Source of the DNA: Sphagnum compactum
Taxonomy: Eukaryota; Bryophyta; Sphagnopsida; Sphagnales
Direction: 5' to 3'
Assembly: GCA_965153455.1 (NCBI GenBank)
Contig: OZ234504.1
Coordinates: 3,224,001-3,288,000 of the forward strand
DNA length: 64,000 bases
Both the position numbers and the translations under genes were made by a program. Shown piece by piece: positions 11,981-22,339 of this stretch. The notes under the pieces were generated by a model. It was not told the origin of the DNA, made no database searches, and saw only the letters and a list, made by a program, of their open reading frames with translations. Each line of letters opens with the position of its first letter. Within the stretch, counting starts at the first letter, position 1.

Positions 11981-12382
11981 TTATGCATTAATGGACATGA
12001 TTGCAGCATCCGAAAAGTCGTCATCCTCTGAAACATCACCCACTCCTTCGTATGCTCTTATAAGGCCATCAACATTACCATGTCGCCTTCCTGGACGATG
12101 GATAATGTCAATGTCAAATTCCTCCATCAAGAGTAGCCATCGAGCAAGTCGACCACTTGGATTGGGCTTGTTGACTAAGTAGGTTAAGGCCTTGTGATCT
12201 ATCACAATTTTGGCCTTGTACCCCAACAAGTAATGGCGAAACTTTTTAAGAGAGAAAATAACTACAAGACCTTCCTGTTCGGTCACCGTATAATTCTTCT
12301 CTATTGAAGTTAATTGTCTGCTAGCAAAATGAATGGGATGATCATGCCCATTTTTGTCCAATTGTGATAGTGTGCTCCCCAC
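11981..12382 (-). pseudogene. E1 RNase H domain
   Basis: The RNase H part of pol, which would degrade the RNA strand of the RNA-DNA hybrid. It shows 'HPIHFASRQLT', 'NYTVTEQEGLVVIFSLKKFR', 'HYLLGYKAKIVIDHKALTYL' and the end signature 'HRPGRRHGNVDGL'. The start of the domain lies in another frame to the right (12383-12480), so a frameshift separates it from RT. The acidic linker after it contains 'SEDDDFSDAA'. Confidence 0.85.
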
Positions 12383-12484
12383 CGCTTCTCCAGATGCATC
12401 ACAATATACTAAAAATGGTTTGTTCCAATCTGGAGTCCGAAGGATGGGTGCAACTTGAAGAGCTGACTTCAGTTGTTCAAATGT

Positions 12485-13495
12485 TCATCTTGACATCTCG
12501 TCCTCCATTGGTGCAGGTGCATCTTCACACAAGAATCGTGTTATAAGACGTGTTTTTGCTGCAAACATGTGTATGAACCTACGATAATATCCCACCATCC
12601 TTAAAAAACCTCGAAGGGTTTTATTTGTGGTGGGAAAGGGAAGCTTTGAAATCCTATCAAGCTTCTCGGGATCTGTGGCTACCCCATCCTTTGACACAAT
12701 GTGTCCAACCATCTTCCCTTCTGAAAAACCAATTGTGATTTTCTCAGGGCTCAAAGTCACTCCCGATCTATCCAAGCGTTGAAAGACTAATTCAAGTTTG
12801 GCAAGGTGAGAAGTTTTATCACTATTAACTCTAAAGTCGTCAATGAAAACCCGTAGCAAAAGGCCCAAAAATGAATCAAAGACCTTGTTCATTACACGTT
12901 GAAATGTCCCTAGAGCATTGCACAAACCAAAGGGCATTACTGTGTAACAAAATATCCCCCAAGGTGTGGTGAATGTGGTCTTCAATTGGTCTTCTGGAGC
13001 AATTTTCACCTAGTGGTAGCCCCTGTACCCATCTCCAAATGTGTACATCTCATGCCCTACTACTTCTTCCAAAATTTCTTCACAAAATGGCAAAGGGTAC
13101 CGGTCTTTCTTAGTTACTTTGTTTAAAGCTTTGTAGTTAATACATACCCTTAACTTGCCATTCTTTTTCAATGCTAATACCACAGGAAAAACCCACTCAG
13201 TTGTCTCGACAGGCCTAATGAACCCTGCCTCCAACAACTTGTCAAACTCCTCCTTCACCATTGTCGTGTATCTTGGGTTCCACCTCCCTTGCTTGGCCCT
13301 AATCAGTTTGGCATTTGGTAACAGCTCAATTTTGTGTTGCTCCATGGTGACCTCCCTCAGGTCCTTGTAACTGAAAGCAAAAAGATGGATATACTTACGC
13401 AGTAAATCCTCATATTGCTTTCTTTCTTCCGGTTGCAGGTTTGGTCCCAGTTGAATCTTGCTCAGTCGCTCCATGACTTCTCCTTCTGTTAACAC
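12485..13495 (-). pseudogene. E1 reverse transcriptase
   Basis: The RT fingers and palm. The upstream segment (13010-13495) holds 'KLRVCINYKALNKVTKKDRYPLP'-type fingers sequence; the segment below 13009 holds 'VMPFGLCNALGTFQRVMNKVF' motifs and the catalytic 'FIDDF' near 12834-12848, followed by the thumb/connection region ('LRGFLRMVGYYRRFI'). The two segments share one frame and are separated by a single TAG at 13010-13012, where most Ty3 RTs have Q ('GYHQ'). Apart from that stop and a frameshift at the left end, the domain is well kept. Confidence 0.9.
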
Positions 13496-13504
13496 GCATG
13501 GAGT

Positions 13505-13738
13505 TCATGGGTTATCATCCCCTTGAACCTTTTGATCCGACAAAGCTCCAACCTTGGAGATTGTCTCCAAAGCACATAACCCTACTTCCTCTTCACTAGA
13601 ATCATCCGTGTAAATCCCTTCAGAGCTAGAGCTTTGGTCTGTTTTTGATTCATCCTCATATTCACTCGTCCCTCCAGAGCTTTTCACAAAACTGGCAAAT
13701 GGAACTTTCTGTCGGTTAGGATGAACTTCGGTGGTCAT
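13505..13738 (-). pseudogene. E1 protease-RT acidic linker
   Basis: A serine- and acid-rich stretch ('EYEDESKTDQSSSSEG', 'DDSSEEEVG') connecting protease and RT. There is no catalytic motif. It is separated from the protease by a stop at its right side and from RT by a stop near 13505. Confidence 0.6.
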
Positions 13739-13750
13739 GTATCCTTCACC

Positions 13751-14449
13751 CTAATAGTTCCTTGCATGCGATTTTGTTAACCAAGGCCTACCCAATATCA
13801 TTGGATGAGCCCCATCTTCCTCTAATACCACATGGAAATCCACAATGGTAGAAACCCTCATTACAGTGATCACAACATTACTAATGACTCCTTCTGGCCT
13901 AACAACTCGTTTGTTAGCCATCTTTAAGGTTACTGAGGCTGGCCTATCAATTTTCAAGCCTAAGTACCTCATTGCAAGAATTGTCATCACATTGACTCCT
14001 GCCCCTCCATCCACCAACACTCCACGTAACACTGACCCATTGCATTGCACATCGATGATCGGATCACACTCGCGCTCAGCTGCTATGGCATTCAAAGGTG
14101 TGGGTACCTTTGGGACTTTAGGTGTTGATAACCCTTTCCTCAACTCCCTTTGAGCTGACGGCACCATTGCCACCAACTGCCCGATGGTGATGTCTGCTTT
14201 CTGCGATCCCACATCCTTCACCACTGAATAAGGACCAAAATTTCTAGAAATTGAAAAGTCTTGGAAGCCAAACCTCCGCCTTCGATTCTTTTTCTTTTCT
14301 TTTAGGACTTTCACCATCTCTTTGAACCTTTTGACGCTTGCGTCAGGATGAGTAGTGTCTTCTGCCGGTCGTTTAGTTTGGGCCATGACATCCATCACAT
14401 CCTCAGGGATTTGGAAGCTCTTCTCCAAACCCATCAAAGCCTTTCTCAC
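13751..14449 (-). pseudogene. E1 aspartic protease region
   Basis: Retropepsin-like domain that would cut the polyprotein. The active-site loop reads LVDGGAGVNVM (about 13990-14025) and the late hydrophobic motif reads 'MILGRPWL' (about 13790). Usual retropepsins have D-T/S-G; here the residue after the Asp is Gly. The upstream part of this frame (about 14200-14449) is basic linker from gag ('KVLKEKKKNRRRRFGFQ'). Confidence 0.8.
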
Positions 14450-14468
14450 CCTTCACTTATCGACTCAA

Positions 14469-15331
14469 TTAAATGCACTTGAGCCTTGCCCTTCTCCTCT
14501 GCAGAAAACCTTCGAGTAGAAGAACCCGCATTCTCTCTGGTAGCCAAGGCTGGCAAGTTTGAACATTCTCTTGAATAATGTCCCTCTCTCGACACTTGTA
14601 ATATTGAATTGTTGATAAATCCCTCTCCACGTTTCTGCTCTTACTAGTCCTTGGCTGCAACAAATGGAGGCTCAATTGGTTCATTTGATTGATCATTCGT
14701 TCCATAGCCGACTCCATGGGGGAACTCACTTCCGGATGCTTTCGCAGCTCTGGTTTAATCGAAAATTGAACTGTTTTCACCATGGATTGCACAGTTGGTT
14801 GTGAAACTTCCTCCATGTTCACCTCCTTCTTTCGGCCACCTCCGCTGATTCATCGAACGTCGCTGCTTGTTTGTATCTCACTTGTTGTCGTAATTCTAAC
14901 AACAGACCAATGGTGAAATGTTCTAGTACCAATGCATTGACTCCAGCTAAAATTGGATCAGTTCCTTCATGACCTTGTGCCCTAAGACACCCTTGAAGTT
15001 TATTTTGCAATGTCATTATCCTCTCCTTATACTCTCTTACTGACTCTAAAGCCCCCTGTTTTAGTTGACTTAGTTCAAGTATTAAGTTTTGGTAGACATT
15101 TTTCACAGAAAACTCCTTCACTAGGGCCTTAGTTATGTCAACCCATGATCCCTTCAATTCTTCCTTTTGTCATTCAAACCAATGTGATGTCGTACCCTCT
15201 AAGAATTCAGGAAGAAAATTAAGCCATTCCGCAGTTATTCTAAGCCCCGTAGCAGTATAAGCCCGTTTATATTCCCTTAAAAACACTTTAGGGTCTTCAC
15301 CCTTACTTCCCTTAAAAATTGGAATAACCAT
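14469..15331 (-). pseudogene. E1 gag
   Basis: Structural capsid/nucleocapsid protein. A plausible ATG lies at 15329-15331 ('MVIPIFKGSKGEDPKVFLREY'-type start; first 20 residues only considered). The retrotransposon gag core follows ('VREYKERIMTLQNKLQG'), interrupted by a TGA at 15170-15172. A shift near 14820 leads to a second frame, and another one-base shift falls inside the zinc knuckle near 14560-14600: CRE remains in one frame and 'GHYSRECSNL' in the next. Only one zinc knuckle is seen. Confidence 0.82.
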
Positions 15332-16360
15332 ATTGATTCTTATTTTGTCTCTAGAATCACACCAAACTAATTAATCCCTTTAACCAACTATCACTTAGCT
15401 TTTACAACCTTTCTACATGAATAAGGAAATTCCCAATGGCTTGAATTGCACTCATGACAAAATTTTCCTTATCTTCTCGGTGTAAATCTCTAAAAGGATC
15501 AAACATTTCCAATCCTGCCATTATCCTATTTAAATGCCTGGATTGAAAGACAACATTTACAAGATAATGGCCATCACGAGTATCACTGACACCTCTATTG
15601 CACATGACATGTAGGTTATTGGTTCTGGCATAATGTGGAGTCGCATCCTTCTTCCTAAGCCAGATGAGTAAATGTTGTTATTGTGTGATTGTCCTTTGGC
15701 GTTGCCTTGCAGGTTCTGAGTCGAGTTGAAGTCCAGATTCCTCCTGTCGTCTACGTAGTTGTGATGCCACCACACTTGGTTCACCTACAGTCCCAGGCTC
15801 TTCCAAAGGTCTTTCAACAGGTGATCTTGGTCTAGTAACTCCTAATGTCAAGGATGGGGTCTGTTGCCTATCTTCGGGAAACTAAGTACCAGGGGAGTCA
15901 AAAGCCTCTCCTAACGTTGACATTAATGTTTTCACTAAAACACTAATCCTAGAAATAAAACATATATATATTTTTTAATTTCTTTCAACCTACAACACTT
16001 TTTATATAAAAAGTCTGAAGGCTTCAACAAGGTCTAATGAACATGAGCTTATTCAAGAACACTCACATGCACCCAACCCGACATGGCTTGCCTTTCGTAA
16101 TCTCCATTGCTACAAGTTGAATCTCCTCCACCCAGGTGACCACTTCCATCCATGATTCGAGGATAAACAAATCGCCTTACATTCCTCGTTGTAAAATAAA
16201 ACAAACAGTGTGTTCTTTTTCTTTTCTTTCCTTCTTTCCACCAAATTTTCAACAACACAATTAAGTTTCTTAACACAATTCAACAACACAATTCCACAAC
16301 ACAATTAATTTACTTAACACAATTCAACAACACAATTTCACAACACAATTAACATAGACT
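15332..16360 (-). other. E1 leader between primer site and gag
   Basis: About 1 kb of internal sequence with short minus-strand frames (75 codons or fewer) and no recognised domain. Near 16255-16350 it carries a repeated 'ttcaacaacacaattt.acaacacaatta' word. Confidence 0.5.
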
Positions 16361-16381
16361 CGAGTCCCGACAACGGAACCA
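16361..16381 (-). other. E1 tRNA primer-binding site
   Basis: On the minus strand, six bases inside the 5' LTR, the sequence begins TGGTTCCGTTGTCGGGACT. It therefore pairs with a tRNA 3' end that finishes ..AACGGAACCA. Which tRNA this is cannot be named with confidence; it is not the initiator-Met site used by E2 and E3. Confidence 0.7.
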
Positions 16382-16387
16382 AAAAGA

Positions 16388-17005
16388 TGTAAACCACGAA
16401 TGGGTTTAGGACCGAAACTATGTATGATTACTACATAGCTATGAAATCTATGTTCTTGGTTGCAAAATTATTCTCTCACCCTTCTATTGGCTATGCAAGC
16501 CTCACCATTTCTTACCATGAACTAAACATAAACAACACCAAAACCATTCAAAACCAAAAGCCTTTCAAAATCAAAACTTCAATTTTCACAAATTTTGCAT
16601 TCATACCATAACTTTGTACAAGTGAAGGTGTTTCCTAAGGTCACAAACACCCCCTTAAATACTAACCAAAAGGAAACAAGTCAAGAAATTTCCTAAAGCT
16701 TATCCACCACAAGGTTCCCCAAATAATCAAAAGGAAACAAAATCACATGGTTCCCCATGTGATTCCACAATTAATCACAAGGAACAATATCACATGGTTT
16801 CCCATGTGATTTCACAATTAATCACAAGGAACAATATCACATGGTTCCCCATGTGATTACACAATTAATCACAAGGAACAACATCACATGGTGCACATGA
16901 CATAAGTCAATGCAACATGACCAAATTATGGAATCCTACCACTCAACTTACCCCTTTAAACAATTACCTAAGTAATTGTGTAATCAAGTTACACATCAAG
17001 TTACA
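16388..17005 (-). repeat. E1 5' LTR (618 bp)
   Basis: It starts TGTAAACCACG and ends AAGTTACA on the plus strand, matching 9603-10676. It carries only about three units of the palindromic tandem repeat. Confidence 0.9.
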
Positions 17006-17092
17006 GGACCACGAAAGGTCCCGGGTTCATCAAACCCAGTGGTGGTGCCAATGGCTTGTCAAGTTGAGAGCGTGTGTTGTGCTTAAAAAAAA
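17006..17092 (+). mobile_element. SINE-like copy 1, 3' part
   Basis: Continuation of 9559-9602. It holds a box B-like GGTTCATCAAACCC (17024-17037), then 'ggtggtgccaatggcttgtc', and ends in 'gtgcttaaaaaaaaag'. The body matches 47700-47817 ('tgccatcggcttgtcggtg'). Without the 7.4-kb insertion, box A and box B would be about 45 bases apart, near the tRNA spacing. Confidence 0.6.
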
Positions 17093-17191
17093 AGAAAAGA
17101 AAATCAGTCAAGAGTCCCTAAAATCAAACAATACAAAAAGTATTGCTGCGTTTCTTTTTTCACCCTGTGCCCTTGGCCCAATTCATATTTG
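17093..17191. other. short spacer
   Basis: Spacer between the SINE tail and the first foldback element. Nothing else is recognised. Confidence 0.4.
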
Positions 17192-17358
17192 GGTGCCGCC
17201 CGTACACACTTGGGCATGCGACTATGCATGTTTTGGGCATGTAATGGACACTGTTATGATTATGTATGTTTGAGGCATGTAATAGACACTAGGGAGCACG
17301 ATGTCCATTGCATGCCAAAAACATGCATAATCACGTCCCAATTTGTCTGGGCAGCACC
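17192..17358. mobile_element. foldback MITE-like element, copy 1
   Basis: The arm 17192-17250 is nearly the reverse complement of 17301-17358. Both include a GGTGCCGCCC/GGGCAGCACC end, 'cttgggcatgcg'-like middle and 'atgcatgttttgggcatgta'. The centre is about 50 bases. A related copy lies at 17838-17956. Confidence 0.7.
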
Positions 17359-17837
17359 AAAATGTGTACAGGCTTCACCAAACATGTCTTAATCAAGTAA
17401 TTGGGCAGCCAGTGAAAAACACATGCAGCAGTACTGCCTGCATTTAGGACCCTTGGCTGATTTAACATCTTGAGTATGTATGTTGGTAAGTTGGTAAGGT
17501 ACTAGTTGGTGATTACTAGGTCATGGTTTAGCTATGGGATAAGAATACAATGAAAAAGTGTTTCCTATCCACACATCCATCATGCATATGCCTGCTAGAA
17601 CTTGTGTTTCTTTATTGCCCAGTCTCCATTAGGTCAAGTTATTCATGTATTGTTATATTATAATATTCTTAGAAAGAAGGCTTTAAAATTTGTGTAAGGG
17701 AAGGTCAGGTCCAGAGGGAATTCCATTGTTCAAAGACATGGGTAGGCCATCTTCCAGAAGACTTTAAATCAGTGACATGTCTTTATAGCAGGCAATATAA
17801 AATTTTTACTGCCCCTTTGCCTAAACAACATGTGTGT
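17359..17837. other. spacer between foldback elements
   Basis: No gene or repeat is recognised in these 480 bases. Confidence 0.4.
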
Positions 17838-17956
17838 GGTGCTGCTCAGACACATCTTGTTTCATACACATCTTGGGTCTTGTTATGCATGTTTTGGGTG
17901 TCCATTACGGGCCCAAAATGTGCACAACAAGACCCAAGATGTGTGTGGGCAGCATC
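17838..17956. mobile_element. foldback MITE-like element, copy 2
   Basis: It has the same end words as copy 1 (GGTGCTGCTCAGACACATC left, 'gtgtgggcagcatc' right). The inner arms 17867-17901 and 17913-17948 pair almost perfectly ('acacatcttgggtcttgtta' against its complement). A short direct duplication 'acacatctTG' sits in the left arm. Confidence 0.7.
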
Positions 17957-19140
17957 TATCTTTTTCTCAAAAAGGATAGATCAAACCAAGGGCAGACAAA
18001 AAGTATTGCCTTCAGTAAAGAGATGTTGATTTAACCTCCTCCCCCATACTCCCATCCTTTGAATAATGAAAGGCCCTCTAGACCCCTCCATCAAGGGGCT
18101 TCCATTCTTCCATTATGTTGCCCTTTCTCCAAATTTATAGATAATTTATAGAGAAGAATATTCCAAATTCTTGCCAATCATTGATTCTGCACTTTTAAAT
18201 GCCAATTCTGCATTGGAACAGCAGAAAGGCCAACCAAAGTACTTTATGCCATGGAATATGTGCTCATTGGGTGGGTGCATTTTTGTCACCTATTTCATCC
18301 CTAGGGTTCTTCCTAGTGACTCTAGTACAAAAATCGTTGGGCTGACCTGCACCATCTCAAGGCATCACTATTGAGCTCGCAAATACCCATGAAATGTATT
18401 TGGAGCAAGGAGTCTTCATACAGTTGTAAATCTTGAGCAGAAATTTTCTAGTGCATGTGGACTGTGGAGGGCACCTTATATCCCTCCTAGAAAGTTGAAA
18501 GGATCTAATGCCTACTCCTTAAGAGCACAAGGATCTTACACCTACTTACATGCCTACATCCTTAAGATGGCTTACACCTATGTGTACACAAATAAAATCC
18601 CTCCCAGTCTTAAAGAGTAGGTGTAAGAACCTTCCCTCCCATGTGATCTACCTATGTTTAGGTTCATGATTGCATTCACCTCCTCCTTTTTGGTGGGTAA
18701 GGGTCAGGGGTGCATGAGACATTCCCAATATGCAAGGCTAGACTCAGCTACAGCCTATTCCTGGGCCCCTTAGTTTGGGAATGCCCCCCACCCGAGGCTT
18801 TATGATACACAAATCAAACCAGAATCTGATTGCTTCTTTGGGAATAGTGAGAGTGCAAATACAAATTACATACCAATGGATATGGACTCTGGAGTATGAG
18901 GTGAATGACTATAGAGAATGTTAATTGTTGGCTCTGCCTATAGGGAAGACACTATGCATTGGTGTAGAATTTGGGCATAAAATCTTCTCTCGAGCTTGAC
19001 CCAATGTGTGCGTGACATTTGGAATATGACATGGGCATATGATGGATGAGCATGTTTATAAAGGTGCATGCATATACATGAGAAGTTCTAGATCCAGTAA
19101 TGGAAGTTTTAAGTTTTAAGTTTGAACCTGCCTTAAAGCG
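17957..19140. other. spacer with one small inverted-repeat element
   Basis: No gene is recognised. At 18529-18632 a 104-bp segment has ends AAGGATCTTACACCTACT and the reverse complement of AAGGTTCTTACACCTACT, possibly a tiny MITE. The remainder shows nothing further. Confidence 0.45.
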
Positions 19141-19144
19141 CAGA

Positions 19145-19850
19145 TGTGACTGGAAAGGGAGTGACCGAACAGTTGGTCTTTGATTATCTATGTGGTGTGA
19201 ATGCCGAATTCATTTTAAGGGTTTAAGGGGTTAAGCCTGTCGTCAACTTTCTTAATGAAGGCGGCAGGGTTTATTAATTTTGGGACAGGAGGTTAGTGAC
19301 GGTGTGCATGGAATGCATGGGCAGGTCTCTCTTTGGGGGTGTGTGATGTGAAGTGCAAGAAGAAGGCGGCGCGAATGATGGTGAAAAGGGAAGCTGATAA
19401 GGAGGACCAGCAAAAAAAGGAGCTGGTCCGATAGGAGGCAGATAGACAGAGGAGGGGGAGTTTTGGGGAGTAAAGAAAGCACAGGAGCTTGGGGGATAGC
19501 TAGTTACTGATCTCTTCCGCTGCGTTAGTAACTAGAAGTTGGCCAGCTCCATGATCTGGTGGGTGTAGGACTAATCAAGGATCGATACTGTAGAAGGAGG
19601 AAGCTAGAAGGTGGTCTGAGCTGTAGAGATGCACGTAGAAGTTATACCTGTAGGAGTTTTGGGAGTGGGTTTGGGAGCAGTTGATGTGTGCCCCTATTTG
19701 GGAAGTAGCAGAGCTAGAAGCATAGGAGCTGTGGACTTCAATTAGGACTACTGTAATACTATCCAGTTAACAAGAGAATACTCATTCACATTCTGACAGA
19801 GTGAACTCTTCAGAGGAGTCGAGTTATTGTTTTGACCCTTCCTTTTTGGT
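19145..19850 (+). repeat. E2 5' LTR
   Basis: It starts TGTGACTGGAAAGG and ends in a CCCTTCCTTTTTGGT run that overlaps the primer site. It differs from 26110-26818 at only scattered positions by eye, so the insertion is younger than E3. Confidence 0.93.
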
Positions 19851-19858
19851 ATCAGAGC
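19847..19858 (+). other. E2 tRNA-iMet primer-binding site
   Basis: TGGTATCAGAGC is the widespread plant primer site complementary to the 3' end of initiator methionine tRNA. It begins inside the shared LTR end. Confidence 0.9.
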
Positions 19859-19920
19859 TGGTTGCTTCAGCAGAAACTGTGGATGTTTAGATATAACGAT
19901 AATTGAAGTATCATGTCATA

Positions 19921-20554
19921 GAAAAGTTGACACAGGAGATTTGTGAACAACAGATCGTCAATAGGTTCGATTTTCTGACTGGGCAAAATGGACCATAGAG
20001 AGGAGCGGTTTTCCTGCGTTTTCTGGGTTTTGGAGTAGTAACTCTTGTAGGATTAGACCCAGATGAAGCCCGAGTTGGAGACATAGCAGTAGAAGTAGCT
20101 CATAGTGGTTTTTACACTCGCGCTCAAGTTTGGTTGAAGGTGAGAAATGGAGCAAGGGGATGGGCGTCAACCTCAGTGTTATAGACACCATACTACTACA
20201 CCTCCTACCTTGCGTAGGGTAACGCCTTTATTTGCTAAAAGGCAGCGTAGTGTACCTAGGATAGGAGACATTTGGATTCCCAAGATTGCTACGTCTCCTA
20301 ACCATTTTGTCAGATTATACATTCTCGGTGTGGAAGACTTGTTTCAGGTGGGAGATCGACTACTCAGAGTGGAACACAGTGGATCAAGATCCCGCCTCAT
20401 AAGCTGGAGGATATGGCGCAATCAAGAGGAAAGATGGCAGTTCCAACAAGAATCCACAGATGAGCAAAGTTTCTCTACTTTTCCATCTAATTTTGCACCT
20501 TTGAGACCAGTATCAGAAGGAGATGAGTCTGAATTTGCAAATCGGATTGGATAA
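19921..20554 (+). pseudogene. E2 pre-gag ORF1, unknown function
   Basis: A coding region between the primer site and gag with no domain I recognise. The first part (19921-about 20145) is in one frame with a TAG near 19995; a small indel shifts it into the second part (ATG 20147 to stop 20554). E3 carries the same protein region (41865-42515). Shared landmarks, in order, are FYTRA, PPTLxRV, GDIWIP, SPNHF, VEDLFQVG, LISWRxW and DEQxFxxxPS. Conservation between two diverged families argues that it was once a real protein of about 210-230 residues. Extra ORFs before gag are known in Ogre/Tat-type elements, but I cannot claim homology. Confidence 0.7.
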
Positions 20555-20693
20555 CATTTGTTCTTCTCAAAACTCAAATGTGAACATAATAGAATGCAAA
20601 ACTGGACAGATCTGTGGTTACCTGATTGTGGTCTAAGGAACCGTGTGTTGTAGGAAGTGTTGCAATTCTGGTTTGCAGTGGAACATTTGCAAG

Positions 20694-21600
20694 ATGACCA
20701 GTCCCCAGGGAATGGATGAACTGTTCTGGGGGCGAGACCATGAGGACTTCAATGACTGGGCAGAGAGGCTCACCATGGCAGCTGAAGTGCGAGATCTGAA
20801 TGCAGATAAGCTCTTCAAGATTGCCAAGCTGAATCTGAGAGGTAGAGCCAAGGAGTGGTTCAAGAGGTTGCAACCAGCACCAGCCGATTGGGTTGAGTTG
20901 AGAACTGTGATAGTACAGAAGTATGGAGATGTGGATGCTGATGACATCAGGATGAAGCTCGATGCCATCAAACAAGAACCCAAGGAGAGAGTTCAAAAAT
21001 ATTTTGAACGTCTCGACAAACTATTTCAGAGGGGCCGGCTACAAGACGCCGAGCAGAAGAAAAGGTTTCTAACCAAATTAAGGCAGAAATTCAAAAATTG
21101 TGTGTGGTAAGAACGTTTGTAGACATTGAAGAGTTAGTTGGTGCTGCAACGGAAGTTGAGAAAGTTCTGGGCGAGCTTGGGGAGACTCCGTACGAACCTC
21201 TGAGAGAGGAACAAGAAGAGGAGTCCTCGGAAACCATGATGGAGAGACAAGTCACTGCATTAAAGAACACCCTGATCAACCTCTTCAAGGGGACTATGCA
21301 TAATCCAAAGGCATCATCGTCTTCCACTGCATTTGGAGGATGCCAAATCTGCAAAGGGGGGGACCATTTGGCCACCACCTGTCTAAGGTTAAATGAAGCA
21401 CGGCCAAAATGTGCCAAGTGCGGTATGCCTCATAGGATAGAGAATTGTGGAATAAAATGTACCTTCTGCTCAGGGTTGGGGCATTCTGAGGACAGATGTT
21501 GGAAGAAGCCCAAAGATGGGAAATCACAATCTGGAGCAGCAAACTTCTTGGAGGTGTTGCTGGATGATGAAGCAGCGACCAAGCAACAACTTGATAAGCT
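20694..21600 (+). pseudogene. E2 gag
   Basis: Capsid/nucleocapsid protein. The ATG at 20694 starts MTSPQGMDELFWGRDHEDF, followed by a classic retrotransposon gag core ('LRGRAKEWFKRLQ', 'QYFERLDKLFQ'-like). A frameshift at about 21098-21110 moves the rest into another frame. That frame carries three CCHC-type zinc knuckles at about 21341-21502: CQICKGGDHLATTC, CAKCGMPHRIENC (one residue short in the loop) and CTFCSGLGHSEDRC. Except for that one shift it is intact. Gag and protease share the downstream frame, which runs to 22337-22339. Confidence 0.9.
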
Positions 21601-21899
21601 ATGTGGGAATGAGAATCTTTTCTCTTACACCCGAGTGCCTAGGAGGAGGATGCCTGTTGAAGTGGCACCAGCTGGTACTGTACCATCACCTGAAGCTGAA
21701 GGAGAAGGCACAGGAGTGAGTCGGGAGACCTCTGTTAGGTCGAAAATTCTCTCACACTTTATTAAGGGAAAGATTTCCCTTACACCCATGGAAACAATAT
21801 TGATGATACCAGGAGAATTAGAACATCTTGAGAGTCTGGTGAAATTGGCTAGAAGGAAGAAGGATGCAGAAGCTGTAAATGATCAGGTATCTAGGGATT

Positions 21900-22339
21900 C
21901 AGCAGCTCCTGCAATTAGGCGAATCTGCATCAGCAAAACACACAGAAGCAAGACACTCCACTTGCCGGTGGAGATAAATAGCTATGTGGTGGAAGGGCTT
22001 GTAGACACTAGCACATCCATGTCTGTCATGGCTGCTGCAGTGGTTAGAGAGTTGGGAATGATGCATTTGGTTACTGGATCCGAGACTTATAAAACCGCAT
22101 CAGGAGTTGTGACTCAGGCTCTAGGTCGAATTGATGAGGTACCAGTCAAGATAGGAGGCGTACGGTGTGCCATGACCTTCATGGTAGTGGACACAGACAG
22201 TTATGATGTGCTCCTTGGACTGGACTTTTTGATGAAAATTGGAGCAGTTGTGGATGTGGAACGGGGTTTGATACAAATGAGACACGGCCCCGGAACCAAT
22301 GTGGAGGTGTTGCCATTAACGATAGTGAATTTGTTGTAG
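21900..22339 (+). pseudogene. E2 aspartic protease
   Basis: Retropepsin-like domain in frame with the zinc-knuckle part of gag. The active-site loop reads LVDTSTSMSVM (catalytic Asp codon 22004-22006), where DTGAS is usual, so the normally invariant Gly is Ser. The late motif 'YDVLLGLDFL' is present near 22205. The Gly-to-Ser change probably kills activity. Confidence 0.85.

Larger units (their letters stand above)
9603..17005 (-). mobile_element. Ty3/gypsy LTR retrotransposon E1, degraded
   Basis: A complete but dead LTR element transcribed on the minus strand. Both LTRs are present, with the order LTR - primer site - gag - protease - RT - RNase H - integrase - polypurine tract - LTR. That order defines Ty3/gypsy. 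No chromodomain is visible after the integrase. The flanking 4 bp are GGAT (9599-9602) and GGAC (17006-17009), fitting a 4-bp target duplication with one transition. The polypurine tract is probably the minus-strand 'tttgggagtga' just inside the right-hand end of LTR1. The element interrupts a SINE. Confidence 0.9.

Noticed and set aside
12364-14153. Plus-strand frames opposite E1 pol (up to 102 codons)
   Set aside because: They are antisense shadows of the clear RT/protease reading frames.
19252-19482. Frame repeated at 26217-26447
   Set aside because: Both lie at the same place in the two E2 LTRs; it repeats because the LTR repeats. No domain.
20574-20996. 140-codon minus-strand frame opposite E2 gag
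   Set aside because: It overlaps the well-recognised gag on the other strand and shows no domain.
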